Positions 15,701-24,401 of a stretch of 64,000 nt of DNA are shown here, piece by piece. Both the position numbers and the translations under genes were made by a program. Below the pieces are notes generated by a model. The model saw only the letters and a list, made by a program, of their open reading frames with translations. It did no database searches and was not told the origin of the DNA. The stretch spans positions 1-64,000 of the forward strand of contig CALZXH010000003.1 of NCBI GenBank assembly GCA_945830055.1, in the 5' to 3' direction. The DNA comes from an uncultured Prevotella sp. Its GTDB lineage: Bacteria > Bacteroidota > Bacteroidia > Bacteroidales > Bacteroidaceae. Within the stretch, counting starts at the first letter, position 1; the number at the start of each line of letters is the position of its first letter.

Positions 15701-17511
15701 TCGGCATCACCCTGAAAGATACGCTGGGCAACATCGTGCCGCTGAAGGAACTGCGTGACATCCGTCAGGAACTGGTGCTCTGGGACGGCACTATCCAGTC
15801 AGTCTATACCGCTGCCGGCGAGAAAGTGGAGGTGACCACCGCCTGCATGCCCAACAGCGACGGCATCTTTGCGCGCATCAACACCCCGCTGCTCAAGAAG
15901 GGACAGGCTGCCATATCCATCCGTCTGCCCTATCCCACCGGTCAGCATGCCGACGACGCTGCCTGCTGGACAGAAGACGGAAAGCATCAGTCTGCTGTCG
16001 TCGCCTCTGACAAGCAGAGTGCCACCATCGCACACACCATCGACCAGACCACCTATTTCATCACCCTGCGCTGGGAGGGAGAAGCCTCGCTCAAGGAAGT
16101 GGCTCCCCACCACTTCATGCTGACCTCAGCTGAGGATGTGCTGGCTTTCTGTGCCGAGTATGCACAGAAGCAGAACCGCATGCGCCCTGCCCCGTTTGAG
16201 TACGACCAGGCCCTGAAAGCCGTGATCAAGAAACAGAACAAGTTCTGGCGCAGCGGTGCCTTCGTGGATTTCGGTGCCTGCACCGATCCCAGGGCTGCCG
16301 AACTGGAGCGCAGGGTTATCCTGTCGCAGTATCTTACCGCCGTGAACTGTATGGGCAACATGCCCCCACAGGAAACAGGACTGACCTATAACTCATGGTT
16401 CGGAAGACCTCATCTGGAAATGACCTGGTGGCACGCCACCCACTTCGCACTCTGGAACCGCCACGAGGCGCTGAAGCCTATGCTCGGCTGGTACAACGAC
16501 GTGGCTTTCCCCATCGCCAAGGAGATTGCCAAGCGCCAGGGATTCGAAGGTGCACGCTGGATGAAGATGACCGACCCGCAAGGCGGCGAGGCTCCTTCCA
16601 ATACGGGTTCGTTCCTTACCTGGCAGCAGCCGCATTATATCTATCTGGCAGAAGAGATGTACCGTCAGGAACCTACGGCAGAGACGCTGGCGACCTACGG
16701 CGAACAGGTGGAACAGACCGCCCTATTCATGGCTGACTTCGCCCGCTGCTGTAGCAAGGACAAGAAGACACCCATCAAACTCTTCGGACAGACTGCCATG
16801 CAGGAATCCATGTCGAAGGATTTCTCCTACCACCATCCTTTTGAACAGGTATATTGGTACTACGGAATGGCTATCGCACAGCAGTGGCGCGAGCGTCGCG
16901 GAATAGAGCGCAACGCGGAATGGGACGAACTGATGGCTCGGCTGGCTCCTCTGGCTGAGCAGGACGGCATCTATACTGCCGGCGCTCCCCTGACGGCCTT
17001 CGACAACGGCACCAAGGCGGCTGGCTTTGACCCCTACGTGAGTGCTGAGCAGACGGGCAGGAAGAGCATTTCTGAGGAGGATTTCGCCCTGAAGTCACGC
17101 AGCGACCATCCCGCAGTACTCGGAGCCTGCGGTCTGCTGCCCGCCACCGACCAGTACGAGAAAGGGAAAATGGGTACTACCCTTCAGTGGGTGATGGACA
17201 ACTGGGAATGGGGCACCACCTGGGGATGGGACTATGGCATGATAGCCACCTGTGCCGCTCGCCTAGGACAACCCGAAAAGGCTTTGCAGGCGTTGCTGAT
17301 TGACAAGGGAAAGAACACCTATCTGCCCAACGGGCACAACTTCCAGGAGCCCAAGCGTCTGCGCCTGTACCTGCCCGGCAACGGAGCCTTGCTCACCGCC
17401 GTGGCGATGATGTGCGCGGGCTGGGACGGCTGTCAGATGCCTTCCAACCCCGGTTTTCCGCAAGACGGCACATGGAACGTGCGCTGGGAGGGACTGAACA
17501 GAATGCAATAA
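12745..17511 (+). CDS. Trimodular pectinase: GH28, GH105 and six-hairpin glycosidase-like domain
   Basis: 1588 residues with a signal peptide (1-19). Residues about 40-460 are a GH28 polygalacturonase-type beta-helix: NNDGPNGDG (251-258), the catalytic pair DD (278-279), GHG (311-313) and RIK (345-347) are intact. Residues about 490-880 are a GH105-type (alpha/alpha)6 unsaturated galacturonyl hydrolase ('YQVWLDGIFMGLPF', 'GRAQGWYTMALIELL'). Residues about 885-1588 resemble another six-hairpin glycosidase, starting 'REANPLASLTVGNGHFAATVD', a sequence usually seen near the N-terminus of separate proteins. No family number can be given for it from sequence alone. The enzyme would trim oligogalacturonides and remove the unsaturated end left by the lyases. 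A perfect 13-bp palindrome lies exactly at the second junction. First gene of the locus. Confidence 0.88.
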   Translation: MKYLQWLLLFVWLPLTASADAWETQYKQIEQSIRQPQFADKDFPITKYGASTAATAAVNQKAINKAIAACSKAGGGRVIVPAGTFNTGAITLLSKVNLHVEKGAVLQFVFEPDLYPIVLTRWEGLDCWNLSPLIYAYKQTDIAVTGEGVIDGGGTNETWWKWCGAPHYGWTEGTISQRNGSRARLLKQAEDGVDMNERRFDKNDGLRPQMVNFMHCDGILIEGVTLLRSPFWVLHPVLSKNVTVRGVKINNDGPNGDGCDPESCDGVLIEDCYFNTGDDCIAIKSGRNNDGRLWGKPSENIIIRNCEMKNGHGGVVIGSEISGGCRNVFAENNKMDSPNLDRVVRIKTNTCRGGVVENIYARNIEVGQCGESVLKINLDYDHNEICCRGHLPVVRNVNIENITCQKSKYGVQVVALDTCTNVYDIHVKNCRFNGVKQGNFFSGKTRNITLENLYINGGLVLQEMPYKHYSEWLVASEMKRNPESYKLDFSKRAKWSYVMGIELESMLDTYLKYGNEEIRRYCQSYTDTMITAEGVIRDYRLDDYNLDQIRTGHFVARMYQNYPEKKNLKAMQTLMKQLDKQPRTNEGVYWHKAIYAYQVWLDGIFMGLPFRALTANMLLKGKKAQKIYDDAVDQISKTYYRTLDKKTGLNRHAWDETNHQFWADKETGLSQHCWGRAQGWYTMALIELLDALPEDYARRGEVIDLLKKDLDAVIKWQDKESGVWYQVMDSPKEKGNYLEATCSSMFTYALLKAYRKGYVGAKYRDAGIKAYRGIIHNFIRVNPDKTISLTQCCEVAGLGPGATPEVNEALKKINPNKKAIKSNTRRDGSYGYYISEPIRENDAKGVGPFIWASLEMEALGFDTENTTCSIDRQSVVYRNNPILREANPLASLTVGNGHFAATVDVTGLQSYPEDYKQGIPLNTMSDWGWHSFPNTDNLKQQETEGSFNLGHGHEEVYAVEYKKGGRQQEATKYFRVNPHRLHLGAIGITLKDTLGNIVPLKELRDIRQELVLWDGTIQSVYTAAGEKVEVTTACMPNSDGIFARINTPLLKKGQAAISIRLPYPTGQHADDAACWTEDGKHQSAVVASDKQSATIAHTIDQTTYFITLRWEGEASLKEVAPHHFMLTSAEDVLAFCAEYAQKQNRMRPAPFEYDQALKAVIKKQNKFWRSGAFVDFGACTDPRAAELERRVILSQYLTAVNCMGNMPPQETGLTYNSWFGRPHLEMTWWHATHFALWNRHEALKPMLGWYNDVAFPIAKEIAKRQGFEGARWMKMTDPQGGEAPSNTGSFLTWQQPHYIYLAEEMYRQEPTAETLATYGEQVEQTALFMADFARCCSKDKKTPIKLFGQTAMQESMSKDFSYHHPFEQVYWYYGMAIAQQWRERRGIERNAEWDELMARLAPLAEQDGIYTAGAPLTAFDNGTKAAGFDPYVSAEQTGRKSISEEDFALKSRSDHPAVLGACGLLPATDQYEKGKMGTTLQWVMDNWEWGTTWGWDYGMIATCAARLGQPEKALQALLIDKGKNTYLPNGHNFQEPKRLRLYLPGNGALLTAVAMMCAGWDGCQMPSNPGFPQDGTWNVRWEGLNRMQ
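15392..15421. repeat. Perfect 13-bp inverted repeat inside the GH28-GH105 fusion gene
   Basis: TAAGAGAAGCCAA (15392-15404) and TTGGCTTCTCTTA (15409-15421) are perfectly complementary around CCCC. The hairpin encodes about residues 883-893 (LREANPLASLT), at the seam between the GH105 and C-terminal domains. It resembles the stem of an intrinsic terminator but lacks a following U-run. Confidence 0.8.
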
Positions 17512-17550
17512 TGACAAGCCATACTGAACAGCAAGATAATCCAAAAACAT

Positions 17551-17594
17551 AACTAAAACTAAAACGAAAACGAAAACGAAAAACGAAAACGAAA
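17551..17594 (+). repeat. Hexanucleotide AACnAA array in the PL1 leader
   Basis: Tandem hexamers (AACTAA twice, then AACGAA about five times with one extra A) fill the 44 nt directly before the ATG of the lyase gene. The A-rich tract probably aids translation initiation, since Bacteroidota rarely use Shine-Dalgarno pairing. Its number could vary by slippage. Confidence 0.75.
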
Positions 17595-19370
17595 ATGGAA
17601 ATGAGTAAGACTATGAGAAAATGCCTTCTGGCATTGGCGATGACACCCCTTTTTGCCATGGCACAGGACGATGTGCCTGCTTTCCCCGGAGCGGAAGGAT
17701 TCGGAAGGAACGTCACAGGCGGCAGGGGCGGCGTGGTATATCACGTCACCAATCTGAACGACAGCGGAACAGGTTCGCTGAGAGAGGCTCTTGGCAAAAG
17801 CTCTAAGCGTACCATCGTATTTGACGTAGCGGGAGAAATCCACCTGAAATCAGACCTGACCATTTCTAAAGGCAACGTGACCATCGCAGGACAGACGGCT
17901 CCCGGTGACGGTATTACTATTTGTGACTATACCGTAACGGTAAAAGCCGACAACGTGATCATGCGCTTCATCCGCATGAGACGAGGCAACGCCGTGGATA
18001 TCAACGACGGAGCGGATGCCTGCTGGGGGCGCCAGCGCAAGAACATCATCCTCGACCACTGCTCCTTCAGCTGGAGTATCGACGAGGTAGCTTCGTTCTA
18101 CGACAACCGCAACTTCACCATGCAGTGGTGTACCATCGCCGAGAGTCTGACCAACGCCGGTCATGACAAGGGTGCCCACGGATATGGCGGCATCTGGGGA
18201 GGCAAGGGTGCCTCGTTCCACCACAACCTGCTTGCCCACCTGAACAACCGTGTACCGCGCTTCAACGGCGCCCGTTATGAATGGAGCGGCTACGACACCT
18301 CCCTATATAAGAATACCGTACAGGCAGAGCGTGTAGATTTCAGAAACTGCGTGCTGTACAACTGGGGTACCGGCGGATGCTACGGAGGTCCTGGAGGCGG
18401 CTATATCAACATGGTGAACAACTACTACAAGGCGGGTCCCGGTACCAAAAACAAGGATCGCGTGACCCAGGTGACCGTAGGTGCGAGCGGCAACTCTACG
18501 AATGCGGCGCTCATAGGTTATGCCAGCCGCTACTACATCAACGGCAACTACGTGGCGAGCGGAGCGACTCCCGAGAACTACGACTGGCAGGGTGTGGTTT
18601 ATGACGACGGTCTGCAGACGCTCAACGGGGAGAAATACATCAAGGACGCAAGCCACAAGTACGGAGAGGACCAGCAATATACCTCCATCGGCGGAGTGGA
18701 CTGCATCAAACTGAAACTGAACGAGCCTATTGATGCAGGCAAGGTGACCACCCACAGCGCCGAGGAAGCCTTCAACAAGGTAGTGCTCTTTGCCGGTGCC
18801 TCTCTCTCACGCGACGGTGTGGACTCCCGCTACGCAGCCGAAGCACTTTCAGGTACAGCCACCTATACGGGTAGCGTGACTCTGCGTCCGGGTATCATCG
18901 ACAGCCAGAATGATGTAGGCGGATGGCCTGCGCTGAATCCCGGAACAGCGGTTGTAGATACCGACAAGGACGGTATTCCCGATGATTGGGAAAAAGCGAA
19001 CGGTTTAGACTACACCAGCATGTTGGACGGAGCCAAGAAGACCCTCGACCCGCTGGGCTACTATACCAACTTAGAGGTATATATCAACAGTCTGGTACAG
19101 GATATCGTGATCAGCGGAAATGCCGATGCGCTGGAGGAGGTGAAAGAGTATTTCCCTGCCTACTACAAGGCTGACGGCACCTACGTGCCTGCCATCAACG
19201 GACCAGACACAGGTATTCACGAGAGCATGGGCTATGCAGGTGAGGTGAAAAGTGTGAAATACTACAGTCTGCAAGGCACCCAGCTGGACGGTACGGCACA
19301 GGGCACCTACATCATGGTGAAGGAACTGAGCAACGGCAAACGTATGGTGACCAAGCATATAGCACGATAG
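17595..19370 (+). CDS. Secreted pectate lyase, PL1-like
   Basis: 591 residues, signal peptide to about residue 23 (MAQ). The mature protein begins 'VPAFPGAEGFGRNVTGGRGG', the standard opening of PL1-type lyases of Bacteroidota, followed by a right-handed beta-helix with 'LDHCSFSWSIDE', 'HGYGGIWGGKGASFHHNLLA' and 'NRVPRFNGARYE', the calcium and substrate-cleft region with the catalytic Arg. A thrombospondin-3-like calcium motif DTDKDGIPDDWE follows near residue 455. The C-terminus (about 550-591) has the 'YYSLQGTQLDG..QGTYIMV' module found on other secreted proteins here. It cleaves demethylated homogalacturonan by beta-elimination. It lies 83 bp after the GH28 gene, probably in the same transcript, and a strong terminator follows it. 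Confidence 0.87.
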   Translation: MEMSKTMRKCLLALAMTPLFAMAQDDVPAFPGAEGFGRNVTGGRGGVVYHVTNLNDSGTGSLREALGKSSKRTIVFDVAGEIHLKSDLTISKGNVTIAGQTAPGDGITICDYTVTVKADNVIMRFIRMRRGNAVDINDGADACWGRQRKNIILDHCSFSWSIDEVASFYDNRNFTMQWCTIAESLTNAGHDKGAHGYGGIWGGKGASFHHNLLAHLNNRVPRFNGARYEWSGYDTSLYKNTVQAERVDFRNCVLYNWGTGGCYGGPGGGYINMVNNYYKAGPGTKNKDRVTQVTVGASGNSTNAALIGYASRYYINGNYVASGATPENYDWQGVVYDDGLQTLNGEKYIKDASHKYGEDQQYTSIGGVDCIKLKLNEPIDAGKVTTHSAEEAFNKVVLFAGASLSRDGVDSRYAAEALSGTATYTGSVTLRPGIIDSQNDVGGWPALNPGTAVVDTDKDGIPDDWEKANGLDYTSMLDGAKKTLDPLGYYTNLEVYINSLVQDIVISGNADALEEVKEYFPAYYKADGTYVPAINGPDTGIHESMGYAGEVKSVKYYSLQGTQLDGTAQGTYIMVKELSNGKRMVTKHIAR

Positions 19371-19407
19371 TACTGAACCTCTGAAAGGTGGAAAAATTAT
19401 TGAAAAT

Positions 19408-19440
19408 GGGGATGAAAATTATTCATCCCCGTTTTTTTTT
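19408..19440 (+). terminator. Intrinsic terminator after the PL1 gene
   Basis: GGGGATGAA (19408-19416) pairs perfectly with TTCATCCCC (19422-19430) around AATTA, followed by G and nine T (19431-19440). It ends the GH28-PL1 unit 38 nt after the stop codon. Confidence 0.9.
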
Positions 19441-19472
19441 TAATAAAACAACGACAGAATTTGAAAAAAGAC

Positions 19473-19480
19473 TATTTTTG
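19473..19480 (+). promoter_or_regulatory. Candidate -7 box of the CE8 gene
   Basis: TATTTTTG matches TAnnTTTG and lies 77 nt before the ATG at 19557, directly after a strong terminator. There is no obvious -33 element and no copy of the C-run operator seen at the other three locus promoters, so this gene may be controlled differently. Confidence 0.5.
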
Positions 19481-19556
19481 CAGTAAACAGAATCGGCATG
19501 GGCTCAGCAGGCTCATGCATATTGATAAATAACCAATAACAAATTTTTATTAACCT

Positions 19557-22500
19557 ATGACAAAAACTCTTTGGAAGTATGTCTTGATTCTGGTGTGCTT
19601 GTGTGGCGTCTCTACCGCCCAGGCTGCCTTCAAAGACATCAGGATTGATCTGACGGGGCACAACCTGCTCACAGATCAGGAAGTGACCGACAAGACGTTG
19701 GTCAACTTTGGAGTGGCTATCGCAGATGACGGAACTCCGTCGCGCGTGGCAGCCGACGATGCTTCTGCAGCCATCGTCCTCTCAGGAAAGTATCACAGTG
19801 AAGAACATGGCTGGGGCAATTTCTCTGCCACCGTGGCTGTGGAAGGCCCCGTAAGGGTAAGCATGGGCACCTGTGCATGGGGTGGCGACGTGACCGTGAA
19901 GGATGCTTCGGGCAACGTTGTGACAACCTTCAGCAGCAACAACGGTACCTGCTATCACAACAACAAGACAGAGAATATAGCATCTGCCATCTACAAGGGC
20001 ACGGAGGCTACCACGCTGACCATCAGCGGCGGTAACTACACCCCGTACATCGCGGTGGAGACTGTGGATCCGTCAGAGATTGCGGAAACCGCTACCATCA
20101 CCTACTCGCTTGGCGATGTGGTGGCTGAGGGCGAAGTGCCTGCAGCAGACAAGGTGGATGTGGGCAGCAAGTTCACCATTCCTGCCAACCGTACATTATT
20201 TATAGCAGGCAAGACGCTGACCGCATGGACCGATGGAACCAACCAATATGTAGCCGGTGAGGAGGTGACCGCAAACGAGACAAGCATCACACTCACCCCG
20301 GTATTCGCCGACAACACCGTGTCACTGGCTGACCGCACCGAGGCGGTGACTGTGAAATGGGATTTCCAGAGAAAGAACGGAGCACCCACACTGGCATGTC
20401 AGGGGAAAACGATGATTTATGTGACACAGGTCAAGGTAGGTGATGCCACCATAGACGTGAAGATGGACTGCGACGCCACATCGGGCAAGATTGCCAACGG
20501 CAACTGGACCGACTGGTGCCAGATGAACGGAGGTACCAAACTCACCATCCCCTCCTGCAAGGGAGCGGAAGTAAGTCTGGAAGCATACGGCACGATTACT
20601 ACCACCACCATCGACGGACAGACCGACTATACTCAGGGTAACGTGATTAACTACACCATCGCCAACAGCGCCGAGACCATCGACATCGTGATTGGCGACG
20701 GCTCTTATTACAGATATGTTCAGGCTGTATTGCCCGTTGTACAAGGTCCGCAGGAGTCTGTGACTTACACGAACGAGCCTGCTACAATCAACTGGCCTTG
20801 CAACAGTTCGGAAGACTACTCCACCGTGGGCACCGTACTTCCCAAGGGCGCTTTCAGTACTGTGGCGATGAATACCGGCGACCTCACCATTACCGGCACA
20901 GGCACCGGACAGGCTGTGGATGCCGACGGCAATAAGGTGAAATTCGTGAAGTTCAAGCCCGCTGGAACCACCCAGGCTGTAGAATGGATGGTGAAGCCCG
21001 TCAAAGGTGTCACCTTCACGCCGACCAAAATAAGTGCCTATATCCAGCGCTTCGGTACCGACGCTGAGAACGGTGTTACCGTAACTGCCTATACAGAGGG
21101 TGGAGAAACCATTACACTGGGCAATTATACCGCTCCCCGTGCCAACAAGACACAGGATAAGGACAAATTCGGCGCAAGCAGCAACTATACCAACCGCTTC
21201 GAAATCACCCTGACCCAAGAGCAGCAACAGCAGCTCTCTACCACAGAGAAGCTTTACGTCTCTGCCACCGTGGGCGTAGGCAGCACGAAAGAGGGCGGTT
21301 TCAGCGACATCCAAATCGAGGGTGTATTGAACGGCACCTCCGAAGCCGTGGCTTACTACACACTGACCGCAGCTGCCAATCCCGAAGAGGGAGCACAGGT
21401 GACCGTATATCCCAAGAGCGACCAATACGAAGACGGCAGCGAGGTGAAACTTACCGCCACTCCTGCCTTCGGATATGACTTCGAGAACTGGACGGATGCC
21501 GCAGGCAACGTATTGTCAGAGGAAAAGGTGTATGTACACACCGTGAAAGACAACGTGGTGATTTCCGCCAACGTGAAGAAGGTGAACACCTATGCGCTGG
21601 ATATCGCCGTAGAGGGCGGAGCCAACGACTACATGGTGAGCCTGAGTCCCGCTCCTACCGTAGTGGATGGAAAGAATATGTATGAAGAGGGAACCAAAGT
21701 GGTATTGAGCGCTTCTTCTAATGCCATCCTCACTTTCACCAACTGGAGCAACGGTGAGACGGCTTCTGAAATGGCTGTCACCATGAACGAGGACAAGAGT
21801 TTCGTGGCTTCTTATTCTGCTATCGACTATATTGCCGGTTGGGACTTCATCAAGTCTGGTGGCAATGGCCGTGCCGCTGACTTCGCCGCAGCCGACAACG
21901 ATGCCGACGCACTGGTATTGCGCAATGCCGATGGCAACGAGAGTGGCTGGCTTGACAAGAGCGAACAGAGTGGAGGCGGTTACGAAGGCAGACCTGCTGC
22001 TGTGAACTGGAGAACAGGTGCCTCCAACGGTGACGTGGGCAACTGGTACTGGCAGACATCCGTAAATGCCGCAGCCTTTACCGACCTCCAGGTAATCACC
22101 TCTATGGTATATAACTACAACGCCTATACTACCCAACTGGTAGAATACTCTTTGGACGGAACTAACTGGACCACCATCGGCAAGGTAGAACTGGAGGGTG
22201 TCAAGAACTGGAAGGATGCCACCTTCAGTGTACCTGCAGAAGCCAACAACCAGGAGAAGGTATATTTCCGTTGGATAAGCGACAAGACTTCTGCCGTAGA
22301 TGGTACGGCCTCTGCCAACGACGGTATCGCCCTGGGTGCCACCTTCATCATCGGAACCGCCAAACTGATTGACGACGGTACCGCTCCCAAACTGGTTAGC
22401 AGCGTGCCCGAGAACAATGGTACCGGTGCTTCTGCCAACGGCAAGGTAGTGCTCACCTTCGACGAGAAGATCAAACTCACCGACAAGGCTACAGCCACTA

Positions 22501-24065
22501 TCAACGGCCAACAACTCACTCCTGTAGTGAGCGGCAAGACCGTTATCTGCGAATACAAGGGTCTCGACTACGCTTCCGACGTGAAGTTTGTACTGGCAGG
22601 CGGCTCTGTGGCTGACCTCACCGACAACGTGCTCAGCGAAGACATCGTCATCAGCTTCCAGACCAAGGTGAAGCCCTTTGTGGAGAAAGCACTTTACGAC
22701 TTCATCGTGCCTGTGGACGGCAGCATCTCCAAGGCACTCGAAGCAGCCAACTCACGTGGTGCCAGCGCCACCAACCGCTACCGCATCCTGATAACCAACG
22801 GCAGCTACGTGTTCGACACCAACGGCACTACCACCGGAGGTGACGGCAAGACCTACGACGACCCGCGCTCCTACCTCACCGCTCCTTACGTATCGTTCAT
22901 CGGCGAGTCGAAGGAGGGTGTGACCATCACCAACAAGACTCCTGATGCCAACTGGGACAACGGCTATGGCCAGGCTTGTCCGCTGGAAGGTATCGGCAAG
23001 GGTGATGTGCTGATTATCCAGAAGAACGGACACGACGCCTACTTCCAGGGACTCACCATGAAGAGTTCTATGGGTGATGCCCACGGACGCGACATCGTGC
23101 TCAACGACCAGTCTAACCGCACCATCTTCAAGGATGCTTGTCTGTGGGGTTACCAAGACACCTATGTATCCAACAGCGATGCAGGCAAGTTCTACTTCGA
23201 GGGCGGTGTGATCCGCGGAAGGACCGACTACCTCTGCGGCAAGGGCGACGTATATTATAATGAAGTGACCCTGCAGCAGTGTGGCGGAGGCGGTTATCTG
23301 GCTGTACCTTCCAAGGCAAAGAAGTACGGTTATGTGTTCAACAACTGCTACATCAAGCAGGAGACCAGCGATGTGACCTTCTACTTGGGTCGTCCATGGG
23401 GTTCGGGTACACCAACCGCTTGCTTCATCAACACCAAGATGGACGTGAATGCCATAGGCAACGGCTGGGCTGACATGAGCGGCGGATGGCCGAAACGCTT
23501 TGCAGAATACAACTCGTACCTCACCACAGGTACTCCCATCGACCTCTCGGGTCGTCGTACCAGCTGGACCGACGGTAACGGTGTGGTTCACGAGAACGAC
23601 CCCATCCTTACCATCGAAGAGGTGAAGGAGATGAGTCTACAGAATGTGATGGGTCAGGACGACGACTGGGATCCCACTGCACTCACCGAACAGGCTTCGG
23701 CTCCCACCAATGTGACGATCGAGGGCAACACCCTGTCATGGGACGACAACAACTACGTGCTCTGCTGGGTACTCAGCAAGAACGGCAAGTTTGTATGCTG
23801 CACCACAACAAACTCCTACACCGTTGACGATGCTTCTGCCACATGGACAGTAAGGGCTGCCAACGAGATGGGCGGTTTGGGTGAAGCCAGCAAGGCCAAC
23901 GTTTCTAGCGGCATCAAAGAGATGAAGGCCGCAGGCACTACTGTGGTACGCACCTCCCTCTTCAACATGAGCGGCGTGCAGGTAGGCAACGGCTACAAAG
24001 GCGCTGTCATTCAGGTACAGACGCTCGACAACGGCCAGCAAGTAGTTACCAAGACCGTGAGATAG
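19557..24065 (+). CDS. Large modular secreted pectin methylesterase (CE8)
   Basis: 1502 residues, signal peptide to about residue 23. The CE8 catalytic beta-helix occupies about 1045-1385: the acid/base-nucleophile pair is WGYQDTYV (Asp1201) and GRTDYLCG (Asp1224), with Arg1279 in LGRPWG. The roughly 1000 residues before it are a chain of beta-sandwich modules: two or more domains of unknown type, two InlB/Big-like repeats near 600-760 ('GYDFENWTD', 'LTFTNWSNGE'), a carbohydrate-binding-like module near 760-940, and an SbsA/Big_5 Ig-like domain near 945-1040 ('LVSSVPENNGTGASANGKVV'). A fibronectin-like segment and the 'FNMSGVQVGNGYKGAVI' module end the protein. It demethylates homogalacturonan so that the lyases can act. 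The modules probably bind pectin or hold the enzyme off the cell surface. Confidence 0.88.
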   Translation: MTKTLWKYVLILVCLCGVSTAQAAFKDIRIDLTGHNLLTDQEVTDKTLVNFGVAIADDGTPSRVAADDASAAIVLSGKYHSEEHGWGNFSATVAVEGPVRVSMGTCAWGGDVTVKDASGNVVTTFSSNNGTCYHNNKTENIASAIYKGTEATTLTISGGNYTPYIAVETVDPSEIAETATITYSLGDVVAEGEVPAADKVDVGSKFTIPANRTLFIAGKTLTAWTDGTNQYVAGEEVTANETSITLTPVFADNTVSLADRTEAVTVKWDFQRKNGAPTLACQGKTMIYVTQVKVGDATIDVKMDCDATSGKIANGNWTDWCQMNGGTKLTIPSCKGAEVSLEAYGTITTTTIDGQTDYTQGNVINYTIANSAETIDIVIGDGSYYRYVQAVLPVVQGPQESVTYTNEPATINWPCNSSEDYSTVGTVLPKGAFSTVAMNTGDLTITGTGTGQAVDADGNKVKFVKFKPAGTTQAVEWMVKPVKGVTFTPTKISAYIQRFGTDAENGVTVTAYTEGGETITLGNYTAPRANKTQDKDKFGASSNYTNRFEITLTQEQQQQLSTTEKLYVSATVGVGSTKEGGFSDIQIEGVLNGTSEAVAYYTLTAAANPEEGAQVTVYPKSDQYEDGSEVKLTATPAFGYDFENWTDAAGNVLSEEKVYVHTVKDNVVISANVKKVNTYALDIAVEGGANDYMVSLSPAPTVVDGKNMYEEGTKVVLSASSNAILTFTNWSNGETASEMAVTMNEDKSFVASYSAIDYIAGWDFIKSGGNGRAADFAAADNDADALVLRNADGNESGWLDKSEQSGGGYEGRPAAVNWRTGASNGDVGNWYWQTSVNAAAFTDLQVITSMVYNYNAYTTQLVEYSLDGTNWTTIGKVELEGVKNWKDATFSVPAEANNQEKVYFRWISDKTSAVDGTASANDGIALGATFIIGTAKLIDDGTAPKLVSSVPENNGTGASANGKVVLTFDEKIKLTDKATATINGQQLTPVVSGKTVICEYKGLDYASDVKFVLAGGSVADLTDNVLSEDIVISFQTKVKPFVEKALYDFIVPVDGSISKALEAANSRGASATNRYRILITNGSYVFDTNGTTTGGDGKTYDDPRSYLTAPYVSFIGESKEGVTITNKTPDANWDNGYGQACPLEGIGKGDVLIIQKNGHDAYFQGLTMKSSMGDAHGRDIVLNDQSNRTIFKDACLWGYQDTYVSNSDAGKFYFEGGVIRGRTDYLCGKGDVYYNEVTLQQCGGGGYLAVPSKAKKYGYVFNNCYIKQETSDVTFYLGRPWGSGTPTACFINTKMDVNAIGNGWADMSGGWPKRFAEYNSYLTTGTPIDLSGRRTSWTDGNGVVHENDPILTIEEVKEMSLQNVMGQDDDWDPTALTEQASAPTNVTIEGNTLSWDDNNYVLCWVLSKNGKFVCCTTTNSYTVDDASATWTVRAANEMGGLGEASKANVSSGIKEMKAAGTTVVRTSLFNMSGVQVGNGYKGAVIQVQTLDNGQQVVTKTVR

Positions 24066-24089
24066 TGTTATAAGTTAATAATGAAGGTT

Positions 24090-24130
24090 GAGGGGCGAAG
24101 AACTTTTTTATTCTTCGCCCCTCATTTTTA
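24090..24130 (+). terminator. Intrinsic terminator after the CE8 gene
   Basis: GAGGGGCGAAGAA (24090-24102) pairs perfectly with TTCTTCGCCCCTC (24111-24123), a 13-bp stem, followed by ATTTTTA. It lies 24 nt after the stop. Confidence 0.9.
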
Positions 24131-24140
24131 TCCCTGCCCT

Positions 24141-24267
24141 ATTCAGTTGTCAACTGCTTGCCCGATTCAGTTGGCAGGTGCTTTTCCGACTCAGTTGGCA
24201 GGTGCTTTTCCGACTGGCTATTCATGTTGCACTAGAATAGGGCATTCATGTTGCATTAGAATACCCA
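24141..24267. repeat. Array of 24-bp intergenic repeats
   Basis: Five units, each 24 bp long: three beginning ATTCAGTTG or ACTCAGTTG (24141-24164, 24165-24188, 24189-24212), the last two of these nearly identical (ending GCAGGTGCTTTTCCG), then a 7-nt break, and two beginning ATTCATGTTGCA (24220-24243, 24244-24267). No dyad or coding function is evident. Unit length fits neither a CRISPR array (no spacers) nor a known transposon end. Confidence 0.7.
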
Positions 24268-24401
24268 GTTCTAATATCACAAGAAGACGGCTTGATGCAA
24301 TTCATCTGAAAAAAGAATGAATTTGCACATGAAGATGGTTCCTGACAACAGAAAAAGGCAAAGAAAGCATTGCAAACTCCTAAATTAAACAAATTTTCCA
24401 C

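Larger units (their letters stand above)
24066..24401 (+). other. Intergenic region: terminator and repeat array, no gene
   Basis: After the CE8 stop this stretch holds the terminator at 24090-24130 and the 24-bp repeat array at 24141-24267; from 24268 to 24401 nothing recognisable was seen. A frame at 24081-24320 only translates the terminator and repeats and is not considered a gene. Confidence 0.7.

Noticed and set aside
24081-24320. 79-codon frame with PIQLAGAF repeats
   Set aside because: It translates a terminator stem and the 24-bp intergenic array; no promoter lies ahead of it and the repeats explain the open frame.
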